In this document: positions 21,360 through 29,631 of the stretch, in pieces | How positions within the stretch are numbered: position 1 is the first letter of the stretch | How the letters are laid out: every line of letters starts with the position of its first letter | From: Rhizophagus sp. LPA8_4_AMF | Taxonomy: Eukaryota > Glomeromycota > Glomeromycetes > Glomerales > Glomeraceae | Assembly: GCA_021464525.1 (NCBI GenBank) | Contig: JADRCO010000615.1 | Span: forward strand, 1 to 29,631 | Length of the DNA stretch: 29,631 bases | Reading direction: 5' to 3' | Position numbers and translations under genes: made by a program | Notes under the pieces: model-generated | Seen by the model: the letters and a program-made list of their open reading frames with translations, nothing else | What the model was told of the DNA's origin: nothing | Database searches by the model: none

Positions 21360-21527
21360 TCATGTTGCGCAATGAGGTTGGTGATTAACTGTTGCATCTT
21401 CAAATATTCTTTCGAAAGTCGAAATTCCCACATGTATCGTAGATAACAAATTTTCAACATCCGGAAATCCTGATTCAAATCCACATGTGCCATTGTCAGT
21501 GAAAATGTTCTTAGCTACCAGGATACT
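21360..21527 (-). pseudogene. Decayed coding fragment, 55 codons
   Basis: The minus frame is open from 21527, just after a TTTGATAG acceptor-like site, to TGA at 21362-21360. It has a well-mixed protein composition (VAKNIFTDNGTCGFESG, then STIHVGISTFERIFEDA). A GTAAGT donor-like hexamer follows 2 nt after the stop. It may once have been an exon; as it stands it is isolated. It is not recognised. Confidence 0.4.
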
Positions 21528-21575
21528 CTATCAAACAAAAGAAATTGTTATAAAAAAGCTTCTACTGATTTATTA

Positions 21576-22176
21576 CATCATCGATGCAAAATTCTGATTG
21601 AGCAGCTCAAATAAGTCTGGCGGATCGATCTTCTCTTGATATTTGTACTTACTAAAAACTGTTTGCTACGGCATGTTTCTTAGGTGGTCAATGTGAGGAA
21701 ATATATCCATATGAATCTCGAAGTAAATCTCGTGCTTTGTATAGTTTTTATTTCAAATATGAATTTATCGTTATACAACCAATCTCCTGCATTCTTCTCC
21801 AACAACTTAATAAAGATGATACATGACATCTGCTGGCTTTTTTGCATCATCGATGCAAAATTCTAATTGAGCAGCTCAGATAGATCTGGCGGACCGATCT
21901 TCTCTTGATATTTTGTGCTTACTAAAAACTGTTTGTTGCGGCATGTTCTTAAGTGATCAATATGAGGAAATATATCCATATGAATCTTGTAGTACACCGA
22001 TTTCTATCGACTTATATATCTAATGAAATTCAATAATGTGCCATATGAATCTCAAAGTACATCGAATTTCTAAATAATGTGCCATATGAATCTCGAAGTA
22101 CTGTATAGTTTTTTTTCAAATATGAATTTATCGTTATACAAACAATTCTCTGCATTCTCCTCGACAACTTAATAAA
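21576..22176. repeat. Diverged tandem segmental duplication (about 270 bp unit)
   Basis: Block A at 21576-21725 recurs at 21845-21994, an offset of 269 bp, with scattered substitutions and 1-nt indels. Block B at 21740-21814 recurs at 22104-22176. The second unit has extra material between A and B, including two short copies of ATGTGCCATATGAATCTC (22037 and 22078). On the minus strand block A carries coding-like text in both copies (MDIFPHIDHLR, and KYQEKIxPPDLxELLN). The two copies differ by frameshifts and stops. The duplication therefore involved formerly coding DNA that has since decayed. Confidence 0.75.
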
Positions 22177-22219
22177 TAAATAAGTTTATTTGATAATAAA
22201 TATATTCACTCTTATAAAT

Positions 22220-22327
22220 TCAGTCCACTTTGTTTTGAAACTCTTTCATACATTCCTCAATTTTATTATAAAACTTTCCATTGTCTTGTGTCATTATTTC
22301 GTGCCTTATTCTAATATACTCCAAGCA
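22220..22327 (-). pseudogene. Decayed coding fragment, 35 codons
   Basis: The minus frame runs from 22327 to TGA 22222-22220. It reads as a charged helical segment (IMTQDNGKFYNKIEECMKEF). It is flanked by stops and is too short to be a gene. It is one of a series of minus-strand relics. A longer + frame over the same DNA (22190-22450) is Leu/Phe-rich and looks like its shadow. Confidence 0.3.
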
Positions 22328-22573
22328 CTATGCTTTAAAAACAACCAGTATCTCATACTCGCAGTAGAGATCGAAAATATTCTTTTATCTCCGTTTCGTG
22401 CGTTGTGCCCATCAAAATTAAGGGGCAATTGGAAAACTTACAAACGATGAACTAAAATTAAACATGGTAATTACGGATTACAAGTGCGCTCTTTAAAGAT
22501 ATTATATTTACCTTAATTTAACTGGAGTCGATTGATCTTAATTGAGTATTCTCCTATCCTTGAGGTCATCTCT

Positions 22574-23011
22574 TTAATACTTTTCAGTTAATTTAACTAT
22601 TAGTAATTGTACTGATAGACATGGCGTTAAGTTATCTTCTAAAGCTAACAAATAAGCATCAAGTTTATCGACGAGCTTGGTTAAGAATCTTTTGTAATGC
22701 ACTGGTATGCATTCAGCTCCTGTCGCAATGCTGCGAGATAATTGAAAAATCACATGAAATAGAAAATAACCGCATAAGAATTCCTAAATTGTAAAAACAA
22801 TATCTGATGTCGTTGTCAGTAAAATATCACTTCTAGACCAATCACCTCTAGCGTTGCAGGAACAGCTTCACTTAATTATCTCTAAACATGAAATAATACG
22901 TTCGTATAATGTTCGTTTATCAAATCTACAGTGTCTAATGCTTTCAACTATCTCAATTAGTCGGGATGCTTTGTTGTTATAACATGTGAGAATATCCCTC
23001 CAACCTTGACA
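22574..23011 (-). pseudogene. Pseudogene: 146-codon frame with two internal stops
   Basis: A single minus-strand frame spans 23011 to TAA 22576-22574. It is interrupted only by TGA at 22870-22868 and TAG at 22786-22784. All three pieces are protein-like: WRDILTCYNNKASRLIEIVE and HCRFDKRTLYERIISCLEII; then DWSRSDILLTTTSDIVFTI; then FLFHVIFQLSRSIATGAECI and FLTKLVDKLDAYLLALEDNL. Upstream of about 22965 an alternative frame (SIDDIFATTDVKVGGIFSHV) may be the true continuation, which would imply one frameshift. Alternatively the TAG lies in a TTTTTACAATTTAG acceptor-like context, so the last piece could be an exon. This is the strongest evidence for a dead gene in the 21-25 kb stretch. The family is not recognised. 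Confidence 0.6.
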
Positions 23012-23230
23012 TCAGTAGTTGCAAATATATCATCAATGCTAATGTTTTTTTGCTATCACATATAAGTTTAACATTCATGAGATTCCGGTCTTAGACGTCA
23101 CCAATAAACCCGGATATCACTTCTTTTTAATAACAAGTAACCTTCAAATGATCGAATTCATCAGGTGCGATCTATTTTTACTGTGATTTTATTCAAATGA
23201 AAACTTTGCACCTTTTTTTAATAATCACAA

Positions 23231-23554
23231 TCTGTAAAAATTTATTAAAATAGGAAGATAACATTAATTTTGAAAAGTACAATTAAGAAAAAATTCAATT
23301 AAAAATAACCAGCCTAATTTATAAATCAAAAGTTTATTTACCAAAGTTCGCGGTTTGTCAAAACAAAGACTCATTGGTATAGTTCGCGCACGTTTCAATA
23401 CCAAGTCATTATTCTGCAGTAAGTCGAATTGTTTCCGATTTTCTTTTAACTCGAATCTTGTATTCGCTGCTAAGTCTGATGACGCACGGCTATTGCTGAA
23501 TTTGAGAAGGTTTGAGCTTCTACAATTTTTTGGCGATATTTTTTTTGAGCCCAT
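23231..23554 (-). pseudogene. Possible first exon or small gene beginning MGSKKISPKN
   Basis: ATG 23554 opens 71 codons of good composition (ANTRFELKENRKQFDLLQNN, LVLKRARTIPMSL) up to a GGTAAAT donor-like site at 23341. An acceptor TTTTTACAG ends at 23232. Joining there would add about a dozen residues ending at a stop near 23193, giving a protein of about 83 aa. Without splicing the frame runs to 23264. It lies in line with the other minus-strand relics and may be the start of the dead gene that continues at 23011. The antisense + frame at 23355-23618 lacks an ATG. Confidence 0.35.
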
Positions 23555-24166
23555 GTTACACAATCAGTTTGTTATTGATAAGATCATCGATTCAAAAAAC
23601 GATCGATTGATCAGTTGATCGATTGAAAAAAAAAATTCTTTATTCAAAACCAAAATAAAATCGCGTCAACTTAACTACTTATCACGGTACGTGGCATTGT
23701 GAAATTGTGATAGTCTGTCAATAATTTTTATATTCGTTTATCTTATAATTCTCTATTTGGCAATTAGTTTCGTCTAAATGATTGCAGTTCAAAATTCAAT
23801 TCCCCATTGATGGTTAATCTTCACAAGGTATTATTATTAAACAAAAGTTTTAGGTAAGAGGTTGTATTCCTTCTCTATAACTTCGTCTTTTGAACAAATA
23901 TTTTAATAAAAGTATTTTTAATATCAAAGTTTTTCTTCTTCTATTTAGTGAATACGAATTTTAATTTATGTTGGAAGAATTTTCAATCACCGCAATGCTG
24001 CATTGCTGGCGTAACTAAAGCTTGAAGGGAGCCGATCGACTGAAATCAGGAATGGAAGGCTGATGGTGGAATGAATGGAAGACTTATTTTTGTTGTGAGG
24101 TTGATGGGAATTAACTGCTGAAATCTTTGATCTTGAATAGATCTATTTGCCAACGCAAATTCTTTC

Positions 24167-24274
24167 TTAATTTACCAAGATTATTCTTATGATTATGTTC
24201 GTGGCAAAATTTTTCCATTTTGTAACAAGCTTAGCATCACACTTTGCATCATATGCGTTGGTTTTTATTGACAT
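24167..24274 (-). pseudogene. Decayed coding fragment, 35 codons
   Basis: The minus frame from ATG 24274 to TAA 24167 reads MSIKTNAYDAKCDAKLVTKW and then KNFATN. It is protein-like but short and bounded by stops. It belongs to the run of relics between 21.3 and 25.4 kb. Confidence 0.3.
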
Positions 24275-24471
24275 GTATAATATTAGAAAACATAAATCAA
24301 GCTCCTTGTTTACCGGTTCCACATATATGTTAAGTTATAGAAAGAGCAAGTTTATAGGTGATTGAAAATTTAATGGCCGATTTTTTTCCTTCTTTTTTAA
24401 AAAAAAAAGAAAAAAATCTCTTGAGCTTTTACGCTTGTATTATTGAAAAATGATCTTTTACCAGAGATTAT

Positions 24472-24612
24472 TTATTGGTAGAATGATATCCATTCTCCGT
24501 CAAGACGTCGTTTCCTTATCATTTCGTTTATTATATTAATCGACGACACAAACACCGCATTAATATCTCTGATCAGGTTGGTCCGTTGTAAATATGAATA
24601 TATACGGTCATA
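24472..24612 (-). pseudogene. Decayed coding fragment, 46 codons
   Basis: The minus frame from 24612 to TAA 24472 has strong coding character (YLQRTNLIRDINAVFVSSIN, then EMIRKRRLDGEWISFY). It has no start codon and no splice sites at its ends. I infer a relic of an intronless or processed coding sequence. Confidence 0.4.
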
Positions 24613-24834
24613 TTAAATGCATCAATACAAGAAAAGTGAAACGACCATCTATATAATTATACTAATTATTATATAAGTTCGCATCAAAGGAAAATAATAA
24701 GTTGAGAAATAACTTACAAGGTCGAAGAATATTCAAAATAGAAAATGGGATTTTTTGTCTTTCACATTTTGTGCCATGGAGTGGAATTTATTGTCTTTTT
24801 TCTTTGTTTATAATAAAATAAGGAATTCATTGAT

Positions 24835-24969
24835 TTATCCTTTGGACAAATTAATTTTATTTGATGTTAGTAATAAGTAATTTGCTAATCTTCCGGTGTC
24901 TCTTGCGGTAATATTTGGGATTGATAAGTGAAGATTCAGTCCTTTTGCCTTTAGAAATACGTTTATCTT
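24835..24969 (-). pseudogene. Decayed coding fragment, 44 codons
   Basis: The minus frame from 24969 to TAA 24835 reads KINVFLKAKGLNLHLSIPNI and TARDTGRLANYLLLTSNKIN. It lies 60 bp downstream (in minus orientation) of the 25031-25210 fragment but in another frame, consistent with a frameshift between two pieces of one former gene. Confidence 0.4.
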
Positions 24970-25030
24970 TACTCAAATTGTGGCTTAAGGTCGGTCTCAA
25001 CCAATAAATTGATATCTTTTCTAGAAGAGT

Positions 25031-25210
25031 TTATGTTTCGTCGCCATCATGAACAAGTAAGAGCGAATCAAAATTTACTGCAAAAAACAGGTCTATGCCA
25101 GATAAAGATTTAACGCGGTAACAAATGGTACCTAGTGCGTCACAGGAGGTCAGTTGATCTTTCAGTTGACAAACAATTCTCTGGTTCAAATCTACATTTT
25201 CAATATTAAT
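25031..25210 (-). pseudogene. Decayed coding fragment, 59 codons
   Basis: The minus frame from 25210 to TAA 25031 is convincing protein text (DLNQRIVCQLKDQLTSCDAL, GTICYRVKSLSGIDLFFAVN). After the TAA the same frame stays open for about 50 more codons. An alternative frame in the second half looks more protein-like, so a frameshift near 24975-25030 is likely. The family is not recognised. Confidence 0.45.
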
Positions 25211-25265
25211 TTAGCGCATAATAATCACATGATCTAAATCGGATCTTGTTGGCAATACACTCAAA

Positions 25266-25421
25266 TTATGCAATAAGTTTCACCACCAATTTCAGAATCA
25301 TATTGTTTCCTGGAACCCATTCAAGAAATGATGGATAATATATACCACCACCAATATATTCTTCCTGAAGTACATCATAAATCGTATCCTTGATAAAATT
25401 TTCCTTATCCTCATTATATGT
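25266..25421 (-). pseudogene. Decayed coding fragment, 51 codons
   Basis: The minus frame from 25421 to TAA 25266 reads DKENFIKDTIYDVLQEEYIG and GGIYYPSFLEWVPGNNMILK. After the stop it continues in frame for 18 codons before another stop. It is the first relic met downstream of the GTPase gene, about 265 bp after that gene's stop. It shows no similarity I can see to the GTPase, so it is probably a separate dead gene rather than an old GTPase 3' end. Confidence 0.45.
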
Positions 25422-25685
25422 TTATTACTCATATTATAGTAGGCAAGAGAGAATAGTTAGTCAGTAAGAGTGGCAGTTTATGTATAACACAAATAATTGT
25501 TTCAAAGTTAATTCTATATTACATAAAAAAAGTATGCAATCTTTTTTTATTTGCCAAAATAGTATTTAAACATTCTTAAAGAATTTAAATAAACTTTGTT
25601 GGAAGATAAAATTACTATCTGATTAGCTTATTTTTAAAATCGAAGTTTTAATATTTATTTTTTTTTCTTTGACCCGTCAAGGTAC

Positions 25686-28600
25686 TTACTCTCCAATTTT
25701 TGTTTTGAGTGTGCTAATAATATCATCATAATTTAAAGATAAACAGCCATTTTTTTTCAAATCTTTAAAAGGTGCTGGTTTTAAATCACATCTTTCTGCC
25801 AAATCTTCATGTAATTTAGCAAAGAACCAACACATAAGATCGTTAAAAAAATGCATGCAATGAGGATCAAATTTCCAATCTGAAAAATCTTGGACTTTTG
25901 CAACACTCCATTTTATTGGTACGTCATTGTCAGAATACCACATATTCGTGTCATCTGATCTATTATGACATGGCGTTGCTCTAAGTTCGTCAGAATCTTT
26001 ATTCCTTACAAGTGCAAGACCTGCGGGTTGATGACTAGAATGATGTATTTTTGTATTGTCCCAGTTTTCATGGTGATCCCGAGATCCCCAGCACAAAGCC
26101 CCGCACCAATGGCATGATTCAGTACATCCAAGTCTTTCCATAATGGATTTGTCATCGGATGGATTTTGAAAAGATTCTTGCCTTGGAGGATGATTATTCC
26201 CTTTAGTTTCAAGCTCTTTCTCGATAGTGTCTTGGAATATTTTTAAATCATTTTCTGTAGTTTGACCGTTAAGATCTGATTTTTTAAGATTTTTAAGATC
26301 TAATTCGTAATCAACATTATCAACCTGAATCATGTAATTGTTTACAAATTTCTTTATTTCCTCAAAGCTTTGACAGTTACGAATTTCTTGAAGAACTCGT
26401 TTGAATTCTGCACTAAAAGTATCTTTATATTTTTGTTCTGGATTTCCACTTGAATTATTATTAATCGTACGTACAAACCAATTTTCTATGCGTCGTTTTG
26501 GGTTCAAAAAATGTTGTATAGCTTCTTCTTTTTCACCATTTTGAACTTTTTCAGCAAGATTTTCAAAGTATTTAAGTCTAATTGATTCAGCACAGGTTAA
26601 CCAAGCGATATTACGTACTGCATCTTTTCTTTCGTTATTCCCTGCATTCATTGCTTTTTTATGAATAACTTTCACTAAATAATCCGCAACAATATGACCC
26701 TCAGAAACAAGTGTATGTCCATATTGGAGTCGAGTATTAATTATTTTTATATATTCATCTTTTTTTTGATTAAGTATGCCAAGTGGAGTGTTTTCCTTAT
26801 CCCATTTTTCTTGGTAACTAATCATTTTGGGTTTAAACATCAACAAAGCATATAAGTGAACATTCCGTTTGAACTCGGGCAAGTAATAATTTGGGCAAAT
26901 TTTTAATATTCTATTTTTGAGATCACGTATAATTCCATGATAAAAATAATAAGCAGCTTTTTCCTTTAAAATATCATCTATCAAATTATCAAGCTTGTCC
27001 CCAAGAGTCACGAGTTCTTTCTTTTCTATATATTGTGAAAAATGAAAATTTAAATATGACTTGCTAATTAGTTTATATGCTTTGCAGTTAGATAAATCTG
27101 GAACAATTCCTTTTATGTATTGATGCCAAAGATCTCTTGGAAATAAATTATAATATTCATCTTTAACCTCTTTATTTATTTTTTCCTCTATTGGTATAGT
27201 ATCATCTTTTGATGTCATATGTTGTTGTAATAAATTCCATATGTCGTCAATTTTTTGTTTACGTTGTTGATTAGACAATCCTTCACTTGACATGTTTTTT
27301 AGGATATTTTCTAAATGTGTGTTAATTATGTCGAAAGATTCAGATGAAATACCTTTTCGAATAAAGCTGGCTTCAAGCATTTGAGTAAGTTTTGTGAATA
27401 AAGATTGACGATTAAGTTTGATATAATTTTCAATTGTTTGTTTAGTTTCCGTTTCACACTTCTCATTATTTTTATCCCGAAGGTACTCTTCTAATTTAAT
27501 TCTTTCTTTATTTGTTTCCTCACATTCTTCACATTTGATATTAATGCCAAACTCAAATTCAAACTCGGATTCTTCTTTATCTGTTTCCTCATAATCACAT
27601 TTAATATTACAATCTGGAACGTCTCTTAGTTCCTCTTCAATTAATTTTAAACATTCTTCTCGAAGAACTGAATTTATGTTTGACTTGTCATTTTGAGACC
27701 AATTCAGAAGTTTAAAACGAATTTCTTGCATAATTGATTCCTCATGCTTTTGGAATGATCTGTCAATTGTTTCCTTCAACTTTGTAATTCGTTTACCAAG
27801 ATCAATAAATTCATAAATTTCTTTGATATTTTTGAAACGAACAGCAAAGTTTTCATGAGAGACTGCCTTCCAGTAACTCTGAATTAATGAATGCCACGTT
27901 GAAAATTCAATTTTGTTTTTAGAATTCTTACTGTCTTCAATTATAGAATTATAGAGATTGACGACATCTTCATGATATTGTTCTGATGGTGGAGCGTAAG
28001 CAGTTGCACCATTTTTAAATGGTCTAAATGGTTTGAGAAGCTGGCCATTTTGTATTCTTTCATCAAGAATATGAAGACAGTCTGTATTGGAAATTCCCAT
28101 TTCTTGATCTTGCTCGTTAGCTATTTTTAAAGCCTCCCGAAGAGCCTCCCGAAATTTTTCCTCTGGCTCAGATATTTTTGCTATATTTCGTTCAGAAACA
28201 TGCTGTACCATGAGAATATCAGGTGCTATTCCAGCTTTCTCAAGACGTGCCATTGTTACAATTGCTATCTGTAAAATCTCAGTCAAGTCTCGCGTTGATT
28301 CTCCAAGTACATTGAGAATTGTTAAATTACTAACACCCATTGCAAAAGTTGTTAGTATTCGATCTTTTTTTTCTGATTCTGGATCGTTCATTTTTTCTGG
28401 TGCACCAAGACCCTCAGTATCAATCAAGATAAATGCATCAATATTAAGTTGTTCTGATAAATCTTTTTCTAAAAATAATAGCCGCATAAAAAGACCTCTA
28501 GTACAACGTCCAACTGAAACAGCAAATCTGCATGCAAAAAGAGCATTCAATAGAGTAGATTTTCCTGATGACTGTAAACCAAGTATGCTGATCACGAAAA

Positions 28601-29631
28601 TTCTAAGGTTAGGGTATTCATTACAAATATGTTTGCAAATAGCTGAAAACCAAGCTTCAGATATAGTTCCAGTATCACCATTAAGTAATTCTATAGTGTG
28701 CCCACTAATTAATAATTCTGAATAAAGTTTAGGTAATTTCAAAACAATTTCATCACTTGGATTATTGACAGAAAATATTTTATATATTTGACCCAATTCA
28801 CGGAAAAAGTGTTCCAAACCTAAACTCATGTCATCAACTTCTGCCCAAATTTTTGCAATTTCATCTTGAATTGTTTTCTCATCTTTTTGACTCTTGTTGA
28901 CTAAACTGGATTTACGTAGTTCTTCTTTTTTAAATACAGCCTGTTTTCGAGCTTCAGAGGATTCTATCATAGAGAGCCTAGATATTTCTCTTTCAAGGTG
29001 TGCTAAAGCTTGCCTTCTTTTGTCAAGAGGTAGGCTTAGAATGAATTTATATAATTGAATTAATACTTGCAAATCAGGATTATTTTTCCAAATTTGGAGA
29101 CCATCATCAGATTGTCTTCTTTGAAGTTGCATTACATTTAATTTAATGTGGCGACAAGTTTTTCCTTTAACAAAATCTACCAAAAGTTGAGACGCTTGAA
29201 ATTCAATATCTTCAGCAAATCGAAGTGATTTTCCCAGTTTTAATTCACTAATCTTGAATGGCGAAATATCTGAATTATCAATATCTAAGGCTTCCTTGAA
29301 CATCATACGTACTTTCTTCAGTGTTTTGTCATGTGTTAAATGATTAACATTGATAATGTCTTTCCCCTTTTTACTGTCACTTACGTTGCCATATACCACT
29401 TTTGTGGAGCCGATTTGAACTTTAAATTCATCTAATTTATTTTCAGTATATCCAGGCATTAAGAAAACCAAGAAACTAGAAGGGAATTGTTTTAAAAATT
29501 GAATTTGATTTGGATAATCTAAAGCATCACCATGTAAATTTGCGAGCAATATAATTTTGTTTGTTCCTTCTTTATGATAGTAATTTTCAAAAACATCATT
29601 CCATAAACTCACGTTACAGGTTTCTTGGGTC
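25686..29631 (-). CDS. VLIG/URGCP-type very large GTPase (5'-truncated by window edge)
   Basis: One uninterrupted minus-strand frame runs from the right edge to TAA 25688-25686. The GTG at 29612 is not a real start: six more in-frame codons reach the edge with no ATG and no stop, so the N-terminus lies outside. Counting from 29612 (1308 residues): the family's pre-GTPase segment (IILLANLHGDALDYP) is at about 20-35. A helical region rich in Lys/Glu is at 180-270. The P-loop GLQSSGKST is at 345-353, VGRCTRG with the switch-I Thr at 367-373, and the Walker-B-like DTEG at 398-401. NLTILNVLGEST and LMVQHVSE follow, the latter in place of a classical NKxD motif, as is usual for VLIG GTPases. Residues 570-1100 are long helical, partly acidic. 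Near 1160-1200 a Cys/His cluster (CTESCHWCGALC, HHSSHQPAGL) looks metal-binding. The C-terminus (SLNYDDIISTLKTKIGE) fits the family end. In animals the family is interferon-inducible; expanded fungal copies are known, but their role is not. GTP binding and hydrolysis are inferred. Confidence 0.93.
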   Translation of the reverse strand, partial: TQETCNVSLWNDVFENYYHKEGTNKIILLANLHGDALDYPNQIQFLKQFPSSFLVFLMPGYTENKLDEFKVQIGSTKVVYGNVSDSKKGKDIINVNHLTHDKTLKKVRMMFKEALDIDNSDISPFKISELKLGKSLRFAEDIEFQASQLLVDFVKGKTCRHIKLNVMQLQRRQSDDGLQIWKNNPDLQVLIQLYKFILSLPLDKRRQALAHLEREISRLSMIESSEARKQAVFKKEELRKSSLVNKSQKDEKTIQDEIAKIWAEVDDMSLGLEHFFRELGQIYKIFSVNNPSDEIVLKLPKLYSELLISGHTIELLNGDTGTISEAWFSAICKHICNEYPNLRIFVISILGLQSSGKSTLLNALFACRFAVSVGRCTRGLFMRLLFLEKDLSEQLNIDAFILIDTEGLGAPEKMNDPESEKKDRILTTFAMGVSNLTILNVLGESTRDLTEILQIAIVTMARLEKAGIAPDILMVQHVSERNIAKISEPEEKFREALREALKIANEQDQEMGISNTDCLHILDERIQNGQLLKPFRPFKNGATAYAPPSEQYHEDVVNLYNSIIEDSKNSKNKIEFSTWHSLIQSYWKAVSHENFAVRFKNIKEIYEFIDLGKRITKLKETIDRSFQKHEESIMQEIRFKLLNWSQNDKSNINSVLREECLKLIEEELRDVPDCNIKCDYEETDKEESEFEFEFGINIKCEECEETNKERIKLEEYLRDKNNEKCETETKQTIENYIKLNRQSLFTKLTQMLEASFIRKGISSESFDIINTHLENILKNMSSEGLSNQQRKQKIDDIWNLLQQHMTSKDDTIPIEEKINKEVKDEYYNLFPRDLWHQYIKGIVPDLSNCKAYKLISKSYLNFHFSQYIEKKELVTLGDKLDNLIDDILKEKAAYYFYHGIIRDLKNRILKICPNYYLPEFKRNVHLYALLMFKPKMISYQEKWDKENTPLGILNQKKDEYIKIINTRLQYGHTLVSEGHIVADYLVKVIHKKAMNAGNNERKDAVRNIAWLTCAESIRLKYFENLAEKVQNGEKEEAIQHFLNPKRRIENWFVRTINNNSSGNPEQKYKDTFSAEFKRVLQEIRNCQSFEEIKKFVNNYMIQVDNVDYELDLKNLKKSDLNGQTTENDLKIFQDTIEKELETKGNNHPPRQESFQNPSDDKSIMERLGCTESCHWCGALCWGSRDHHENWDNTKIHHSSHQPAGLALVRNKDSDELRATPCHNRSDDTNMWYSDNDVPIKWSVAKVQDFSDWKFDPHCMHFFNDLMCWFFAKLHEDLAERCDLKPAPFKDLKKNGCLSLNYDDIISTLKTKIGE

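Noticed and set aside
21684..22450. Two + strand frames (21684-21866 and 22190-22450)
   Set aside because: They overlap duplicated or relic sequence whose coding-like text is on the minus strand; the + readings are Leu/Phe/Ile-rich and break across the repeat copies.
23355..23618. 87-codon + strand frame
   Set aside because: It has no ATG at its start (TTG only), and the antisense frame on the minus strand has an ATG, a better composition and agrees in strand with the neighbouring relics.
28210..28725. 171-codon + strand frame antisense to the GTPase domain
   Set aside because: It lies wholly inside the conserved G-domain coding sequence of the minus-strand gene and mirrors it codon by codon; it has no family features of its own.
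1..29631. tRNA or rRNA genes
   Set aside because: I scanned by eye for a GGTTCGAATCC-type B box with matching acceptor stems and for conserved rRNA blocks and saw none; a covariance-model scan would be needed to exclude a diverged tRNA.

Overview
The window reads as nuclear DNA from a fungus with an extremely AT-rich genome. Long A/T homopolymers and AT microsatellites fill the spaces between genes. Four genes carry short GT-AG introns of 76-230 nt that close reading frames exactly. The right end carries a GTPase of the very-large-inducible-GTPase (VLIG/URGCP) type. That combination fits an arbuscular mycorrhizal fungus (Glomeromycotina, Rhizophagus-like). The assignment is inference from composition, gene structure and family content; there is no rRNA or marker gene here.

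Layout from left to right. 1-860: short coding-like stretches on the + strand next to long poly-A runs, probably the 3' end of one gene plus decayed coding DNA. 3229-5277 (+): four-exon gene for a 589-aa protein with two membrane segments and a long Asn/Ser/Pro/Gln-rich tail. 5278-9842: gene-free stretch with tandem repeats, a hairpin and a GC-rich island. 9843-11491 (+): four-exon gene for a 416-aa, probably nuclear protein with a basic N-terminus, a helical SAM-like segment and two segments that look ubiquitin-like. 11492-16416: gene-free. 16417-17459 (+): two-exon gene for a 314-aa SAP-domain/polyglutamine protein. 17460-19301: gene-free, with a long ATATCGATT-type repeat. 19302-19848 (-): two-exon gene for a 156-aa acidic/basic protein ending in one Myb/SANT repeat. 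19849-20900: homopolymer desert. 21.3-25.4 kb: a stretch of decayed minus-strand coding sequence, with open pieces of 35-70 codons broken by stops and frame changes, and an internal segmental duplication. 25686-29631 (-): a VLIG-type GTPase, uninterrupted in the window and running off the right edge.

The exon-intron models are my own reconstructions. Each ends with total exon length divisible by three, and the models join protein-like sequence across consensus splice sites. Three of the genes (SAP, Myb/SANT and the 416-aa protein) look nuclear and may bind DNA or chromatin, but nothing ties them into one pathway. I found no convincing tRNA, rRNA, CRISPR array or complete transposon. I see no clearly new multi-gene system; the best leads are the fungal VLIG GTPase with its decayed neighbour and the 416-aa protein of unknown family.
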